Of a DNA stretch of 64,000 bases, positions 23,832 through 32,866 are shown piece after piece. A model generated the notes under the pieces. The model did not search any database, had not been told where the DNA came from, and saw only the letters and a list, made by a program, of their open reading frames with translations. The number at the start of each line of letters is the position of its first letter. Position 1 is the stretch's first letter. Made by a program: the position numbers and the translations under genes. Source of the DNA: Streptomyces sp. NBC_01294 (lineage in GTDB: Bacteria; Actinomycetota; Actinomycetes; Streptomycetales; Streptomycetaceae); assembly GCF_035917235.1 (NCBI RefSeq), contig NZ_CP108423.1:6849501-6913500 (forward strand). Reading direction: 5' to 3'.

Positions 23832-26663
23832 TCAAGGGCCTTGAGCTGGAGGCCTGGTCTGCTGCGGGTTCTCCGGTGCGGATGAGGAATCCAGCGCATC
23901 TCGCAGCATGACACGGGAGGTGATGCCGAGTTTCGGATAGATCTGATAGAGGTGAGCGCCGACGGTCCTGTGCGAAAGGTACAGACGCTCTGCCACCTGC
24001 TTGTTGGTCAAGCCCGAGGCAGCGAGCCGAGCAATTTCCAGTTCCTGAGGCGTGAGTGTCTGCACCGAGGGTGCCCCCGGTCGGCGCTTGCCGGCGCCCG
24101 AGGCCCTCAGCTCGGCCTCTGCTCGCTCCACCCATGGCTGTGCCCCGAGGTGCGCGAACCTGGACAGTGCTGCACCGAGGGGCCCCCTGGACTCGGTGGT
24201 TGCTCTGGCGCGCCGCAACCTTTCGCCGTAGGCGAGTTGGACGCGGGCGAAGTCGAACAGCCAGCGATCGGCACCCGGGACTGCCAAGGCATTGGCGAAC
24301 AGCGTGAGGGCTTCATCGTCGTCCGACGTTGCCAAGGCCGCGCAGGCCTCCGTCAGCAGGGCATGGCGAGACGAAATGGTGGCGACATCGGCGTGCCGCA
24401 TGGCGCGTACATGCGCAGCCGCTTCTGCCTGCCGATTGGTCCTGACTGCGGCTTCGACCAGGTCCATGGTGACCCACAGCGCGTGCGGGGCGTGGGAGGC
24501 GAGGGTCCCTATAGGGCTGATGGCATTGGCATGTTCGTAGGCGTCACCGAAGTCGGTGCGCCCCAGGGCTGCCACGGTCGCAACATGCTGAGCGTAGTGC
24601 GCGGCGCAGTAGGCCCCCTGTCGCGTGGCCCAGTGGATGATCCGATTGGCTGTCTCATCTGCCCGGTCTGGTTTCCCACGTGCGGCATCGAGGATCGCCT
24701 GTACGTAGAGGAAGTACCAGATGAAGGCGGTGTAACCATGTGTCTCGCAGAGCTGGATTCCTTCTTCGGCCAGTTGCTCGGCCTCGTCCCACATGCCGGT
24801 GAGGTAGTCGTCCAGGCACAGATGGATCAGGCCCGACAGGTACCGGCGAGCCGGTCCGCCGTCGCGTCCCATACGCACCACCCGCCACGAGGTGTCGCGG
24901 ACTTCACCGAGCCGGTCGAGGTACAGGGCTGCCGTCCCGGCCCGTGTGAGTTCGACGGGGTCGGTCACCTCACTCAGGCCCGCCACGAGCTGGTCCACCT
25001 GGCCCGCACCCGCAGGACCGGTGCGGGCCGGATCGGAGAACGTCTTGCCCAGCGCGGACAGGACGACAGGTGCTGCGGGCGTCATCTTTGCCAGGGCTCG
25101 GTGGTAGGGCTGCCACAGATCGTGTCGGGCGCCGAAGAAGCAGATCAGGGCCAGCGTATGCAGAGCGTCTACGAGCGTCTTGTCTTCGGCGTCGTAGGCA
25201 TGAGTTCCTGTTTCAATGGCGTTGACCAGCAGGCTGTGTGCTGTGTCGACGTCACCGTCACCATTCAGCAGGAGAAGAGCGGCGGCGGCCGCCGAGTGCA
25301 GTGAGCTCTCCCGCTCCCGAGTTGAGTACCGGGCGTCGTCCAGCAACCTTTGCGCGCTGGGCAACGCGCCGGCGGACTCGGCTCCGATGTACGCAGCCTC
25401 CGCGAGCCGGCGGGCGCGGTCGGGGCCCTGTGGGGTGAGATCCGCAGACCGGATCAATGTCTGCATCCCGCCGAAGGCATCGCCGCGGCGCAGCGTTATT
25501 CGGGCCGCGTGCTCCAGCAGAACAGCTACCTCCTCGTCCGGTTCCAGGGTTGCCTCACCCAGGTGCCACGCTCGCCGTTCGGGCTGATCGACAAGGACAT
25601 GGGCAAGCGTTGCGTGCACCGCACGTCGTTCGCCGCTGGTGGAGTTCTCGACTGCAGCCGCACGGATGAGGGGGTGACGGAACCGCAGTCGTCGCGCCCC
25701 TTCTTCAATGTAGACAAGCTGGTCACGCTCAGCTGGAGTCAGGTCGTTCAGTTCGTATCCGTCATCTGCCTGTCGAGATGATGCCTGCAACACGCCGAGG
25801 TCGCCTTCACCCTCGAGCGCGGCCAGCAGGAGAAGCCGCTGCGATGGCTGCGGCAGACTCGTGATCCGGGTGCCGAACACAGCTTTCAGCCGTTTGCTGA
25901 GCGGCAGCACGGCGGGCATTTCGCCGCCTGCGTGGCCCTGCATGGATGACAGCGCGGACGGCAGTTCCAGAAGGGCCAGCGGATTGCCGTGCGCCACGGT
26001 CAGAAGGCGCTGACGGGCGCTGGGGACCAGGTCCGGGAACCTGGTGCTGACGAGGTGGTCAGCTGCCGCCTCGTCCAGCGGCTGCAGCCAGAATTCCGGC
26101 AGGACACCGCTGTCGTGAAGGCCCTGCGAGCCGGAACGCGACGTGGCGAGGAAGCTCACGTGGATGCTCGTCGCCCTTCGAGCGACGAAACCGAGCACCG
26201 CTGCGCTGGCACGGTCGATCCAGGGCAGGTCGTCGATGACGAGCAGAAGTGGGCTGCCGGCTGCAACCGTGCTCAGGAGGAGCAGGACGGCGTTGGAGAC
26301 CATGAGCCGCTCTGGCGCCGTTCCGCTCTCGAAACCTAGTGCGACCCTTAGGGCTTCGCGGAAGGGTGCATCGAGTTCGTTGACGGCGTCTTGGAAAGAG
26401 AAGAGGACCTGGTTCAGCCCCGAGTAGCTGCAGTTGGCTTCAAATTCCACGCCGGCAGCGCGCAGAACTTGGATCCCATCTGTCTGCGCCGCCTCGGCAA
26501 CAGCGTCCAGCACCGCAGTCTTGCCGACGCCAGCCTCTCCGGAGACGAGAAGGGCCCCGCCTCCGACTCCGATGCTGAGAAGCGCCCGGATTTGCTGAAG
26601 GTCGCGGACACGACCGATCAGGCGGCCGGCCGTGCTATGTGGGGGTGAGTAGGTGTCGATCAT
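23832..26663 (-). CDS. LAL-type LuxR-family transcriptional regulator 1
   Basis: A 943-residue large ATP-binding LuxR regulator. Walker A 'GEAGVGKT' is at residues 42-49, a Walker B-like 'LLLVIDDLPWIDRAS' lies near residue 140, and a long TPR-like helical middle follows. The LuxR helix-turn-helix is close to the C-terminus ('LTPQELEIARLAASGLTNKQ', then 'VAERLYLSHRTVGAHLYQIY'). LAL proteins are activators that bind ATP and often a ligand such as a sugar or peptide. No biosynthetic gene cluster surrounds it. The nearest genes on its strand are two short ORFs and epoxide hydrolase 2, the most likely targets. A second LAL gene lies at 39243. Confidence 0.9.
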   Translation of the reverse strand: MIDTYSPPHSTAGRLIGRVRDLQQIRALLSIGVGGGALLVSGEAGVGKTAVLDAVAEAAQTDGIQVLRAAGVEFEANCSYSGLNQVLFSFQDAVNELDAPFREALRVALGFESGTAPERLMVSNAVLLLLSTVAAGSPLLLVIDDLPWIDRASAAVLGFVARRATSIHVSFLATSRSGSQGLHDSGVLPEFWLQPLDEAAADHLVSTRFPDLVPSARQRLLTVAHGNPLALLELPSALSSMQGHAGGEMPAVLPLSKRLKAVFGTRITSLPQPSQRLLLLAALEGEGDLGVLQASSRQADDGYELNDLTPAERDQLVYIEEGARRLRFRHPLIRAAAVENSTSGERRAVHATLAHVLVDQPERRAWHLGEATLEPDEEVAVLLEHAARITLRRGDAFGGMQTLIRSADLTPQGPDRARRLAEAAYIGAESAGALPSAQRLLDDARYSTRERESSLHSAAAAALLLLNGDGDVDTAHSLLVNAIETGTHAYDAEDKTLVDALHTLALICFFGARHDLWQPYHRALAKMTPAAPVVLSALGKTFSDPARTGPAGAGQVDQLVAGLSEVTDPVELTRAGTAALYLDRLGEVRDTSWRVVRMGRDGGPARRYLSGLIHLCLDDYLTGMWDEAEQLAEEGIQLCETHGYTAFIWYFLYVQAILDAARGKPDRADETANRIIHWATRQGAYCAAHYAQHVATVAALGRTDFGDAYEHANAISPIGTLASHAPHALWVTMDLVEAAVRTNRQAEAAAHVRAMRHADVATISSRHALLTEACAALATSDDDEALTLFANALAVPGADRWLFDFARVQLAYGERLRRARATTESRGPLGAALSRFAHLGAQPWVERAEAELRASGAGKRRPGAPSVQTLTPQELEIARLAASGLTNKQVAERLYLSHRTVGAHLYQIYPKLGITSRVMLRDALDSSSAPENPQQTRPPAQGP

Positions 26664-26864
26664 TACACACTCTCATTGCAGTTCGCGGGCCTGAGGGGCC
26701 GCGCGAGGTGGGGGGACGCCAATTCATTGCCGCACGTCGTGGGGGAGCGCAACAACGAGTCAAGGGCGGGTCAGACAGACAAAGGGATGGGCAGTGACCA
26801 GGCTCCGTCATTCCGCAGCAGCCCAGTGCGAAGCTGGGAAAGGGGTCGTCGCGGGAAACTGCTT

Positions 26865-27470
26865 TCAGTGATCCGGAGGCGGCCACGCCACGACACGCGC
26901 GTCCTGATGTGCCGGGCGCAGCATCTCCCGGATTCGCCGTACAGCCGGCATGCGGGCCGGAGCGACCATGCCCCAAGCGGAGAGGGCCGTGGCGTGGTCA
27001 CCGGCGTGCGCATCGAGGGGAGAGGTGAGGTGTGGGCGCCAGCTGTTATCGCCTACCGGCCAGCTCGTCAGCCGCGCGACAAGGCCGGGGTCGTCGTGGT
27101 CGATCAGCGGATCCAGCGCAGTTGATCGTTCTGCGAGGCCAGCGACTTGGCGGGCGATGCCGTGGCCGACTACTCGGGTCGAGCGGCGGATGGAGGCCCG
27201 CCACGGCACGAGTCCGTCCATGGGTGCGGCCCGGCACGCATCCGACGCCGTCACCAGTGCTGCGGGCCGGCCCGGAACCTGCGGAACTGTACGCATGCAG
27301 GCGTCCCGCCGCGCGAGTGTGGCGGGACGGAGCCGAGACTGGGTCTCCGCCGCATGCAAATTCGAAGGGTCCGGGGTATTCCACACCGAAGATCGACGGC
27401 AAAGCAGTGTGCGATGCCTTCTCGCGATCACGGGGTGGTGTAGAGCGGTCCGCAGGTGCGCTCTGCGCAA
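26865..27470 (-). CDS. Unrecognised protein divergent from the MocR gene
   Basis: A minus-strand frame whose distal part looks protein-like ('MDGLVPWRASIRRSTRVVGH', 'GLVARLTSWPVGDNSWRPHL', 'PLDAHAGDHATALSAWGMVA'), while the first ~60 codons are Arg-rich and doubtful. It begins close to the 57-bp repeats in front of the MocR gene and points away from them. That is where the target gene of a MocR regulator would usually be. No family recognised and no ribosome site near 27470; the true start may be internal. It could be a decayed gene. Confidence 0.3.
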   Translation of the reverse strand: MRRAHLRTALHHPVIARRHRTLLCRRSSVWNTPDPSNLHAAETQSRLRPATLARRDACMRTVPQVPGRPAALVTASDACRAAPMDGLVPWRASIRRSTRVVGHGIARQVAGLAERSTALDPLIDHDDPGLVARLTSWPVGDNSWRPHLTSPLDAHAGDHATALSAWGMVAPARMPAVRRIREMLRPAHQDARVVAWPPPDH

Positions 27471-27495
27471 CGCTGACGGAGGGCTGGGAGGGTAT

Positions 27496-27600
27496 AACGC
27501 AATCCTTTTGAACTAGTGCGTACTAATTGTGATCGCGGCACGCGGGATGTGCAACGCAATCGGTTTGAACTAATGCATAGTAGGTAATTGTGATAGGAGA
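27496..27600. promoter_or_regulatory. 57-bp direct repeat in front of the MocR gene
   Basis: AACGCAATCCTTTTGAACTA (from 27496) and AACGCAATCGGTTTGAACTA (from 27553) begin two ~40-base imperfect direct repeats 57 bases apart, each ending in TAATTGTGAT. The second overlaps the annotated GTG start. MocR regulators are known to bind direct repeats near their own promoters, so this is the probable operator. Confidence 0.6.
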
Positions 27601-28921
27601 GTACACGTTTACTGGCCGGCGTGCGGCGGAGATCGCCGCGAGTGTCGAGCGGGCTGTCGGAGAAGGAGCGCTGGCGCCCGGCGCCGCACTTCCACCCCTG
27701 CGGGAGCTCGCCATCGAGCTCGGCGTCAATCCGAATACAGTCGCGGCCGCATACCGCCTTCTACGCGATCGCGGCGTCATCGAGACGGCCGGCCGCCGCG
27801 GCAGCAGGGTGCGGCCGCGGCCGGCCACCACCGTGCACGACGAGATCGGCCTGGAGGTGCCCTCTGGCGTGAGGGACCTCTCCTCCGGTAACCCCGACAT
27901 TCGGCTCCTCCCCCCGCTCGGAGAGGCGTTGACCCAGGCCGCTGCCCGGCACGCCGGGAAACCCATGCTCTATGGGCACGCACCAGTCGACGACGAGCTG
28001 AGGCGACTCGCCCGTGCCGTGTTCGATGCGGACGGTATCCCCGACGGGCCGATCGGGCTCACCTCTGGATCACTGGATTCCATGGAGCGAGCCCTCCTCG
28101 CCCACCTGCGGCCAGGGGACAAGGTGGCTGTAGAGGACCCGGGCTGGGGAAGCCTCTTCGACTTGGTCCCCGCCATTGGACTAAGACTGATCCCGGTCGG
28201 TGTCGACGATGAGGGACCCCTGCCCCCAAGCATGGACGCTGCTCTGAAGCGGGGTGTGAGGGCGCTGATCGTCACCGATCGGGGACAGAACCCCACCGGC
28301 GCCGCCATCTCGGCTGCCCGCGCCCAGGAATTGCGGGCCCTCCTCACGGAGCATCCGCAGGCCCTCGTTATCGATGACGATCACATTCACGGGCTCACTG
28401 AGCTGCCGCTTCATTCGCTCACTGGTTGCACCCGGCACTGGATGCTCGTCCGCTCGACCGCCAAGGCCTTCGGCCCCGATCTGCGCCTGGCGGTGCTCAC
28501 AGGCGACCCGGTTACCGTGGACCGAGTCTGCGGTCGCTACCGTCTCGGCCCGGGCTGGGTCAGCCACCTGCTCCAGCACACGGTGGCTCATCTCTGGCGG
28601 ACCGAAGCGGTGGACACCCCGGTGGTGTCTGCGGCTTACGCCGTCCGACGTGACGGCCTGGTTCAGGCGCTCGCCGAACGTGGCGTTGCGGCTTATGGCC
28701 GGAGCAGCATGAATGTGTGGATTCCGGTCCCCGACGAGACCGGGGCGGTGACCAGGCTCCTGCAAGCCGGCTGGGCGGTCGCGCCGGGCGCTCGCTTCCG
28801 GCTCTCCTCACCACCCGGCATTCGCGTCACCATCTCACCCATCTCAGTGGATGAAGTGCCGATCCTGGCTGATGCGGTCGCCGAGGCGATCCGGCCCCAC
28901 CACACCGGTCGCTTTGGCTGA
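27590..28921 (+). CDS. MocR-family (GntR HTH + aminotransferase) regulator
   Basis: A 443-residue fusion. Residues ~5-70 are a GntR winged helix ('LPPLRELAIELGVNPNTVAA', 'AYRLLRDRGVIETAGRRGSR'). The rest is a fold-type-I PLP domain: 'GLTSGSLDSMERALLAHLRP', 'VAVEDPGWGSLFDLV', 'VTDRGQNPTGA', and the PLP lysine in 'VRSTAKAFGPDLRLAVLTG'. Such proteins (PdxR, GabR, TauR) sense PLP-linked ligands and usually control vitamin B6, GABA or taurine genes. The GTG start lies inside the second 57-bp repeat and has no ribosome site, so translation may be leaderless or start further in. The gene tail at 1-185 belongs to a relative. Confidence 0.88.
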   Translation: MIGEYTFTGRRAAEIAASVERAVGEGALAPGAALPPLRELAIELGVNPNTVAAAYRLLRDRGVIETAGRRGSRVRPRPATTVHDEIGLEVPSGVRDLSSGNPDIRLLPPLGEALTQAAARHAGKPMLYGHAPVDDELRRLARAVFDADGIPDGPIGLTSGSLDSMERALLAHLRPGDKVAVEDPGWGSLFDLVPAIGLRLIPVGVDDEGPLPPSMDAALKRGVRALIVTDRGQNPTGAAISAARAQELRALLTEHPQALVIDDDHIHGLTELPLHSLTGCTRHWMLVRSTAKAFGPDLRLAVLTGDPVTVDRVCGRYRLGPGWVSHLLQHTVAHLWRTEAVDTPVVSAAYAVRRDGLVQALAERGVAAYGRSSMNVWIPVPDETGAVTRLLQAGWAVAPGARFRLSSPPGIRVTISPISVDEVPILADAVAEAIRPHHTGRFG

Positions 28922-28963
28922 CGGGTGATCCCCGGACGTGGGGAAGTCCTCCTGCTAGGGGGT

Positions 28964-29419
28964 CTATCGCCCCTCGACGAGAGCTGCGGCACCGGCATCC
29001 CAGTCCACCTGGCAGAACTCCGTGCCAGGATGGACTAGGTCGAAGATCCCCTGCAGCCACTTTTCCAGGCGCCGTCGATCAACTTTGAGGAGGCAGGACC
29101 CGTCGTGGGACTCGAGATGGATGTACAGCACACGTCGTCCTCGGGCGACCGCAGGCCAGACCTGTACGTCACCCATGCCACTTGGTTCGTCAGTGCCGTC
29201 GAAGAGTAGATCACGTGAGATCGTCCACGTGACCCCGCCGCCCTCCGGCGGTTGCAGCTCGAGCAGTACGACGAGGGGATCCGTCTGGGTGTAATGAAAC
29301 ACGGCTCTGAGCGGAAGGCGGATCGAAGGGCACACGACCCTGTCCATACGTAGGCGCAGCGAGCGCGTGCACTCATCAGACCGGTCGCGAGCCTGACGGC
29401 CGAGCTTTCCGAATGGCAC
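28964..29419 (-). CDS. SsgA-like sporulation/cell-division regulator
   Basis: About 151 residues from a GTG at 29419, preceded by AAGGGG. The core 'IRLPLRAVFHYTQTDPLVVL', 'WTISRDLLFDGTDEPSGMGD' and 'VLYIHLESHDGSCLLKVDRR', followed by 'LEKWLQGIFDLVHPG', is the SsgA-like protein pattern found only in morphologically complex actinomycetes. These proteins help place division or sporulation septa and peptidoglycan enzymes (SsgB recruits FtsZ). The N-terminal ~25 residues are an unusual basic extension. An SsgA-like gene on a mobile island is probably an extra paralogue. No division genes are adjacent. Confidence 0.8.
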   Translation of the reverse strand: MPFGKLGRQARDRSDECTRSLRLRMDRVVCPSIRLPLRAVFHYTQTDPLVVLLELQPPEGGGVTWTISRDLLFDGTDEPSGMGDVQVWPAVARGRRVLYIHLESHDGSCLLKVDRRRLEKWLQGIFDLVHPGTEFCQVDWDAGAAALVEGR

Positions 29420-29754
29420 GGGGTGTGCCCCTTTCAGGGATCAGGAGTTTTTCCCACCCTGCCTCTTGACCCCGTCCTGGGCATCAGTCACCTGACTGCT
29501 CTGTCGATGGTCACTGGGAGACCGGCATGCCCATGGCGGTCGAGTGACCGGCTCGCCCGCACCCTGAAAGAGAAGCGGACTCAGAGGATCTTGCCCCCTT
29601 CCATGACGACCAGGGATTAGATCGGGCACGGCGTCCCCCGACTGCGCTACCGGTTACGGCGCGAGAGCGAGCTCCCTGGCGGCGTGAATGGAGGGGGACG
29701 TGCCACGCCGGGTATGCCTGCTCCTGTGGTGCGGGCAGACACACCCGGCATGGG
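29420..29754. other. Intergenic region, nothing recognised
   Basis: About 335 bases between the SsgA-like gene and the broken CU044_5270 gene. Several short frames overlap on both strands but none has a ribosome site or protein-like composition. No tRNA or repeat found. Confidence 0.4.
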
Positions 29755-30831
29755 TTAGGCGGCGGACGAGGGGACCTGTTTCAGCTCGTCCACGACCTGC
29801 TTGGTTGTGATGGCTGAGGTGAAGATGATGGTACCGGGCTTGATCTTGCCGGATTCACCGCCTTGGGGATGTACCTGGACGGTGCGTTCCCCCAGGTAGG
29901 CGTGGGTCTTGGCGTCGAAGATCCATTCCGTGCGGGTGCCCCTGACTTCGTCGAGTCGTGCGGCTGCCACGCCGTGGTGGCCGGCCGCGTCAACGGCGTC
30001 ATGCACCTGGACCACGCCGGGGATCTTGGCTGCGGCCTTGTAGAGGGCGGCGGTGAGCTCCTTGGGGGGCATGGATTCGCTGAGGAGGCCCCCGATGGTG
30101 CTGAAAGCCTGCTGGTTCGCGCTGGTGCCCATTCGCTTGGTCTCCTCGTAGATCTTCCTCAGGAGTACATCCGGGTCCGTGGTCAGCGTGGTCAGGTACT
30201 CGTGCGTCGGGGCGTTGAGGCGTCCGGGTTCGGAAGATCACTTCTCGTTGACGCGGTCGAGGGGTCCGCCATGGGAATGCTGGGGGACGTGGGGGTCGAT
30301 GAGCCAGCCCTTGGTGCCGTCGGCGGACTGCCAGATCTGTCGGCGGTAGATGCCGGTGCTGACGATGGTGGTCTTGTCGCCGACGGAGTGCTCGTAGGTG
30401 CTGCCGACTTTGCTTTCGATGTAGACGTACTGCCCCGCCCTCACGGTTGGTACGGAGCTGTTCGTTGCCGCGAGAGCGATCTGCTCGAGCAGCTGCGGGA
30501 CACCCTGCCCGGTGCTTGGTCCGACCTGGGTGGTGAGCGCCGATCCCTCGACGAGCGGGGCTGTGGTGAACGGGCCGCCGAGGACGAGGACACCGGCGGC
30601 GATGACGGCCAGCTAGCAGATCGAAGCCGGTACGACGATCAGTGGTCGCAAGAACCTGCGGCGCCGAACAGGCGCTGGAGGGGTCGACGAGGTGCTCTCG
30701 TGAATGAGGGTCATCAGTATGTCCCTGTGGAAGGTATGACGGCCCGCTGGCAGGTCGGCTTCTTCGGTGCCGACCAGACTGGCGGTCTCATGCCACTCTT
30801 CGGGCGTCAGACGGTTCTGGTCCGTGTTCAC
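29755..30831 (-). pseudogene. CU044_5270-family protein interrupted by two in-frame stop codons
   Basis: The minus-strand frame from GTG 30831 (AGGGAGGAAGG upstream) gives 'RLTPEEWHETASLVGTEEAD' and a basic juxtamembrane 'RRRRFLRPLIVVPA'. A TAG at 30613-30615 interrupts it, and the same frame resumes with a membrane segment ('LAVIAAGVLVLGGPF') and 'AGQYVYIESKVGSTYEHSVG'. A TGA at 30238-30240 interrupts again, and the same frame ends with 'RKIYEETKRMG', 'AALYKAAAKIPGVVQVHDAV' and 'RTEWIFDAKTHAYLGERTVQ'. All three parts are colinear with CU044_5270 proteins (~360 residues), membrane proteins usually encoded beside an ECF sigma factor. No sigma gene remains; an IS fragment begins 45 bases upstream. 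Confidence 0.85.
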
Positions 30832-30875
30832 CGGGTTCCTTCCTCCCTAGGCCGGGCCGCGAAGTTGCGGTCCTC

Positions 30876-31037
30876 CCGGCACCGAAGAGCCCACGCCTGC
30901 GGCGTGGAACGACGCCGCACCCACCCCTCGAGCGCAGCCCGTTCCTCGCCGGACAGGATCAACTCGGCCTTCGGCCGCCCAGTACGTGCCACGGACCAAG
31001 TTTATACATCTGAACAGAATTCCCGACTCAGAAGACT
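30876..31037. mobile_element. Truncated end of the IS630-like element
   Basis: 162 bases identical, apart from about one mismatch, to the right end of the intact element (36135-36296). It includes the transposase start codon region and the terminal inverted repeat ending in CTAG. Confidence 0.88.
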
Positions 31038-31590
31038 AGACGGGCAGCGGGCAGGAATTGGCTACGTCCAAGGCGACGTTGAGGTCGTCGGTCTGGACCG
31101 TGGCGTCGGCTTTTCGCGCCAGACCATCCTCCGCATGCTGGATAGTCCTCGAGGGCGCGCCGCTGAGTGTGTCTGCATAGGGGCCGCTCAGCATCGCGTG
31201 CTGTGAGGTGCCGGAGACGAAGGCGCGATCGACGAGTCATGCGGGAAGGTCGCCGCTGAGGAGTCTCGGCAGTCGAGTTGATCCGCCCGGCGGCGCACCA
31301 CGGCGGCGTCCTGGTCCAGGCTGGGTGCTGCAAGGGTGCGGCCCGTCGGCGGCTCGGTCAGGTTACCTATGAGTCGCTGAACCCGCCCTCAATAACCTAA
31401 GTCACCTGGCAGATTACGCAGAAGTCTTCGGCAGGCCACTATGAAGTCACAACGGCACGCAGGAGCAGGTTGCAAGCCAACTTCTGTAACGGGGTGGCTT
31501 ACCTCCTCTCCTTTCGCGTGTTGAATCTGCGCCTTGGCAGTGCGAATGGCTACTTAGGCCTGCCGCATTTTGAAGAATTTGGAGATTATT
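31038..31590. other. Intergenic region upstream of epoxide hydrolase 3
   Basis: The minus strand next to the IS end encodes a short protein-like tail ('DGLARKADATVQTDDLNVAL', then 'DVANSCPLP') that stops in the IS repeat, so a gene was probably cut by the IS. The last ~200 bases before 31591 are AT-rich and should hold the hydrolase promoter. Nothing else is recognised. Confidence 0.35.
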
Positions 31591-32778
31591 ATGTCTGCGC
31601 CTGCGATCCGACCCTTTATCGTGCAGTTTGCTGAGTCTGACGTCGCCGATCTGCGCATGCGTATCGCAGCTACGCGTTTCGCGGAGAAGGAGACTGTTTC
31701 CGATCGGTCTCAGGGTCCGCAGCTCGCCACTCTGAAGGAACTTATCCGGTATTGGGGTGAAGAGTATGATTTCAACCGGGTCGAGGCGCATGTGAACGCG
31801 CACCCGAACTTCATCACCGAGATCGACGGGCTGGACATCCACTTCATCCACGTCCGCTCGAAGCACGAAAACGCGCTGCCGCTGATCATCACCCACGGTT
31901 GGCCGGGATCGGTCGTCGAGCAGCTGAAGCTCATCGAGCCGCTCGTCAACCCCACGGAGCACGGCGGTGACGCATCGGACGCCTTCCACGTGGTCATCCC
32001 CTCGATTCCCGGCTACGGATTCTCCGGAAAGCCGACGGCCACTGGTTGGGGCCCCCAGCACGTCGCAAGCGCCTGGGCCGAGCTGATGGGCCGTCTTGGC
32101 TACACGCGCTATGCCGCGCAGGGTGGCGACTGGGGCGCGATCATCACCGACTTCATGGGTGTGCAGGCGCCCGAGGGTCTGGTCGCCATCCACACCAACA
32201 TGGCCGGTGTGATCCCTTCCGCGATTGACGGAGCGCTTGCCGCGGGCCAGCCGCTCCCGGCCGGCACCCCGCCCCTCACGGAGGACGAGAAGGCCGCGGT
32301 CGACCATCTGAAAAGCGTCTACTCGCACGTCTACTACGCCTACATGATGGGTGACCGGCCGCAGGCTCTGGCCGGGATCGCTGACTCGCCTGTCGGCCTG
32401 GCAGCTTTCCTGATCGACCATGACGCCGCCAGCCTGGAGCTGATCACCCGGTCGTTCGATGGCGTGCCCGAGGGCCTGACGCGCGACGACGTCCTGGACA
32501 ACATCACGCTCTTCTGGCTGACGAACACGGGCATTTCGGCAGCTCGTCTCTACGCTGAGAACAACACCCCGTTCTTCGGCGTCAAGGGTGTCACGATCCC
32601 GGTAGCGGTCAGTGTTTTCCCTGACGAGCTCTACCCGGCCCCGAAGTCCTGGACTGAACAGGCCTACCCTAACCTCGTCCACTACAACAAGCTGCCCAAG
32701 GGCGGTCACTTCGCAGCCTGGGAGCAGCCGGAACTTCTCGTCAGCGAGCTCCGTATGGGTCTGCGCTCCGTCCGCTAA
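31591..32778 (+). CDS. EHN-type epoxide hydrolase, copy 3
   Basis: A 395-residue protein close to copy 1 over its whole length. The EHN domain reads 'IRPFIVQFAESDVADLRMRI'; the oxyanion motif is 'ITHGWPGSVVEQLKLI', the Asp nucleophile is in 'AQGGDWGAIITDFMG', and the catalytic His in 'KGGHFAAWEQPELLV'. All residues needed for epoxide opening through an Asp ester are present. The ATG at 31591 has GGAG 7 bases upstream. It is transcribed alone, 90 bases ahead of an acetyltransferase gene that could share its transcript. Confidence 0.88.
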   Translation: MSAPAIRPFIVQFAESDVADLRMRIAATRFAEKETVSDRSQGPQLATLKELIRYWGEEYDFNRVEAHVNAHPNFITEIDGLDIHFIHVRSKHENALPLIITHGWPGSVVEQLKLIEPLVNPTEHGGDASDAFHVVIPSIPGYGFSGKPTATGWGPQHVASAWAELMGRLGYTRYAAQGGDWGAIITDFMGVQAPEGLVAIHTNMAGVIPSAIDGALAAGQPLPAGTPPLTEDEKAAVDHLKSVYSHVYYAYMMGDRPQALAGIADSPVGLAAFLIDHDAASLELITRSFDGVPEGLTRDDVLDNITLFWLTNTGISAARLYAENNTPFFGVKGVTIPVAVSVFPDELYPAPKSWTEQAYPNLVHYNKLPKGGHFAAWEQPELLVSELRMGLRSVR

Positions 32779-32866
32779 GAAGCCGGACCCGCACAACTAC
32801 TGAGGTTGAAGGCGTGATGTCGGGGTCTGAGGATCCCGCCAGGGGGTGTCGGGTAGGTTGTCCGGC

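Noticed and set aside
29863..31206. A 447-residue plus-strand protein
   Set aside because: Antisense shadow of the broken CU044_5270 gene, extending through an IS fragment; no family features.
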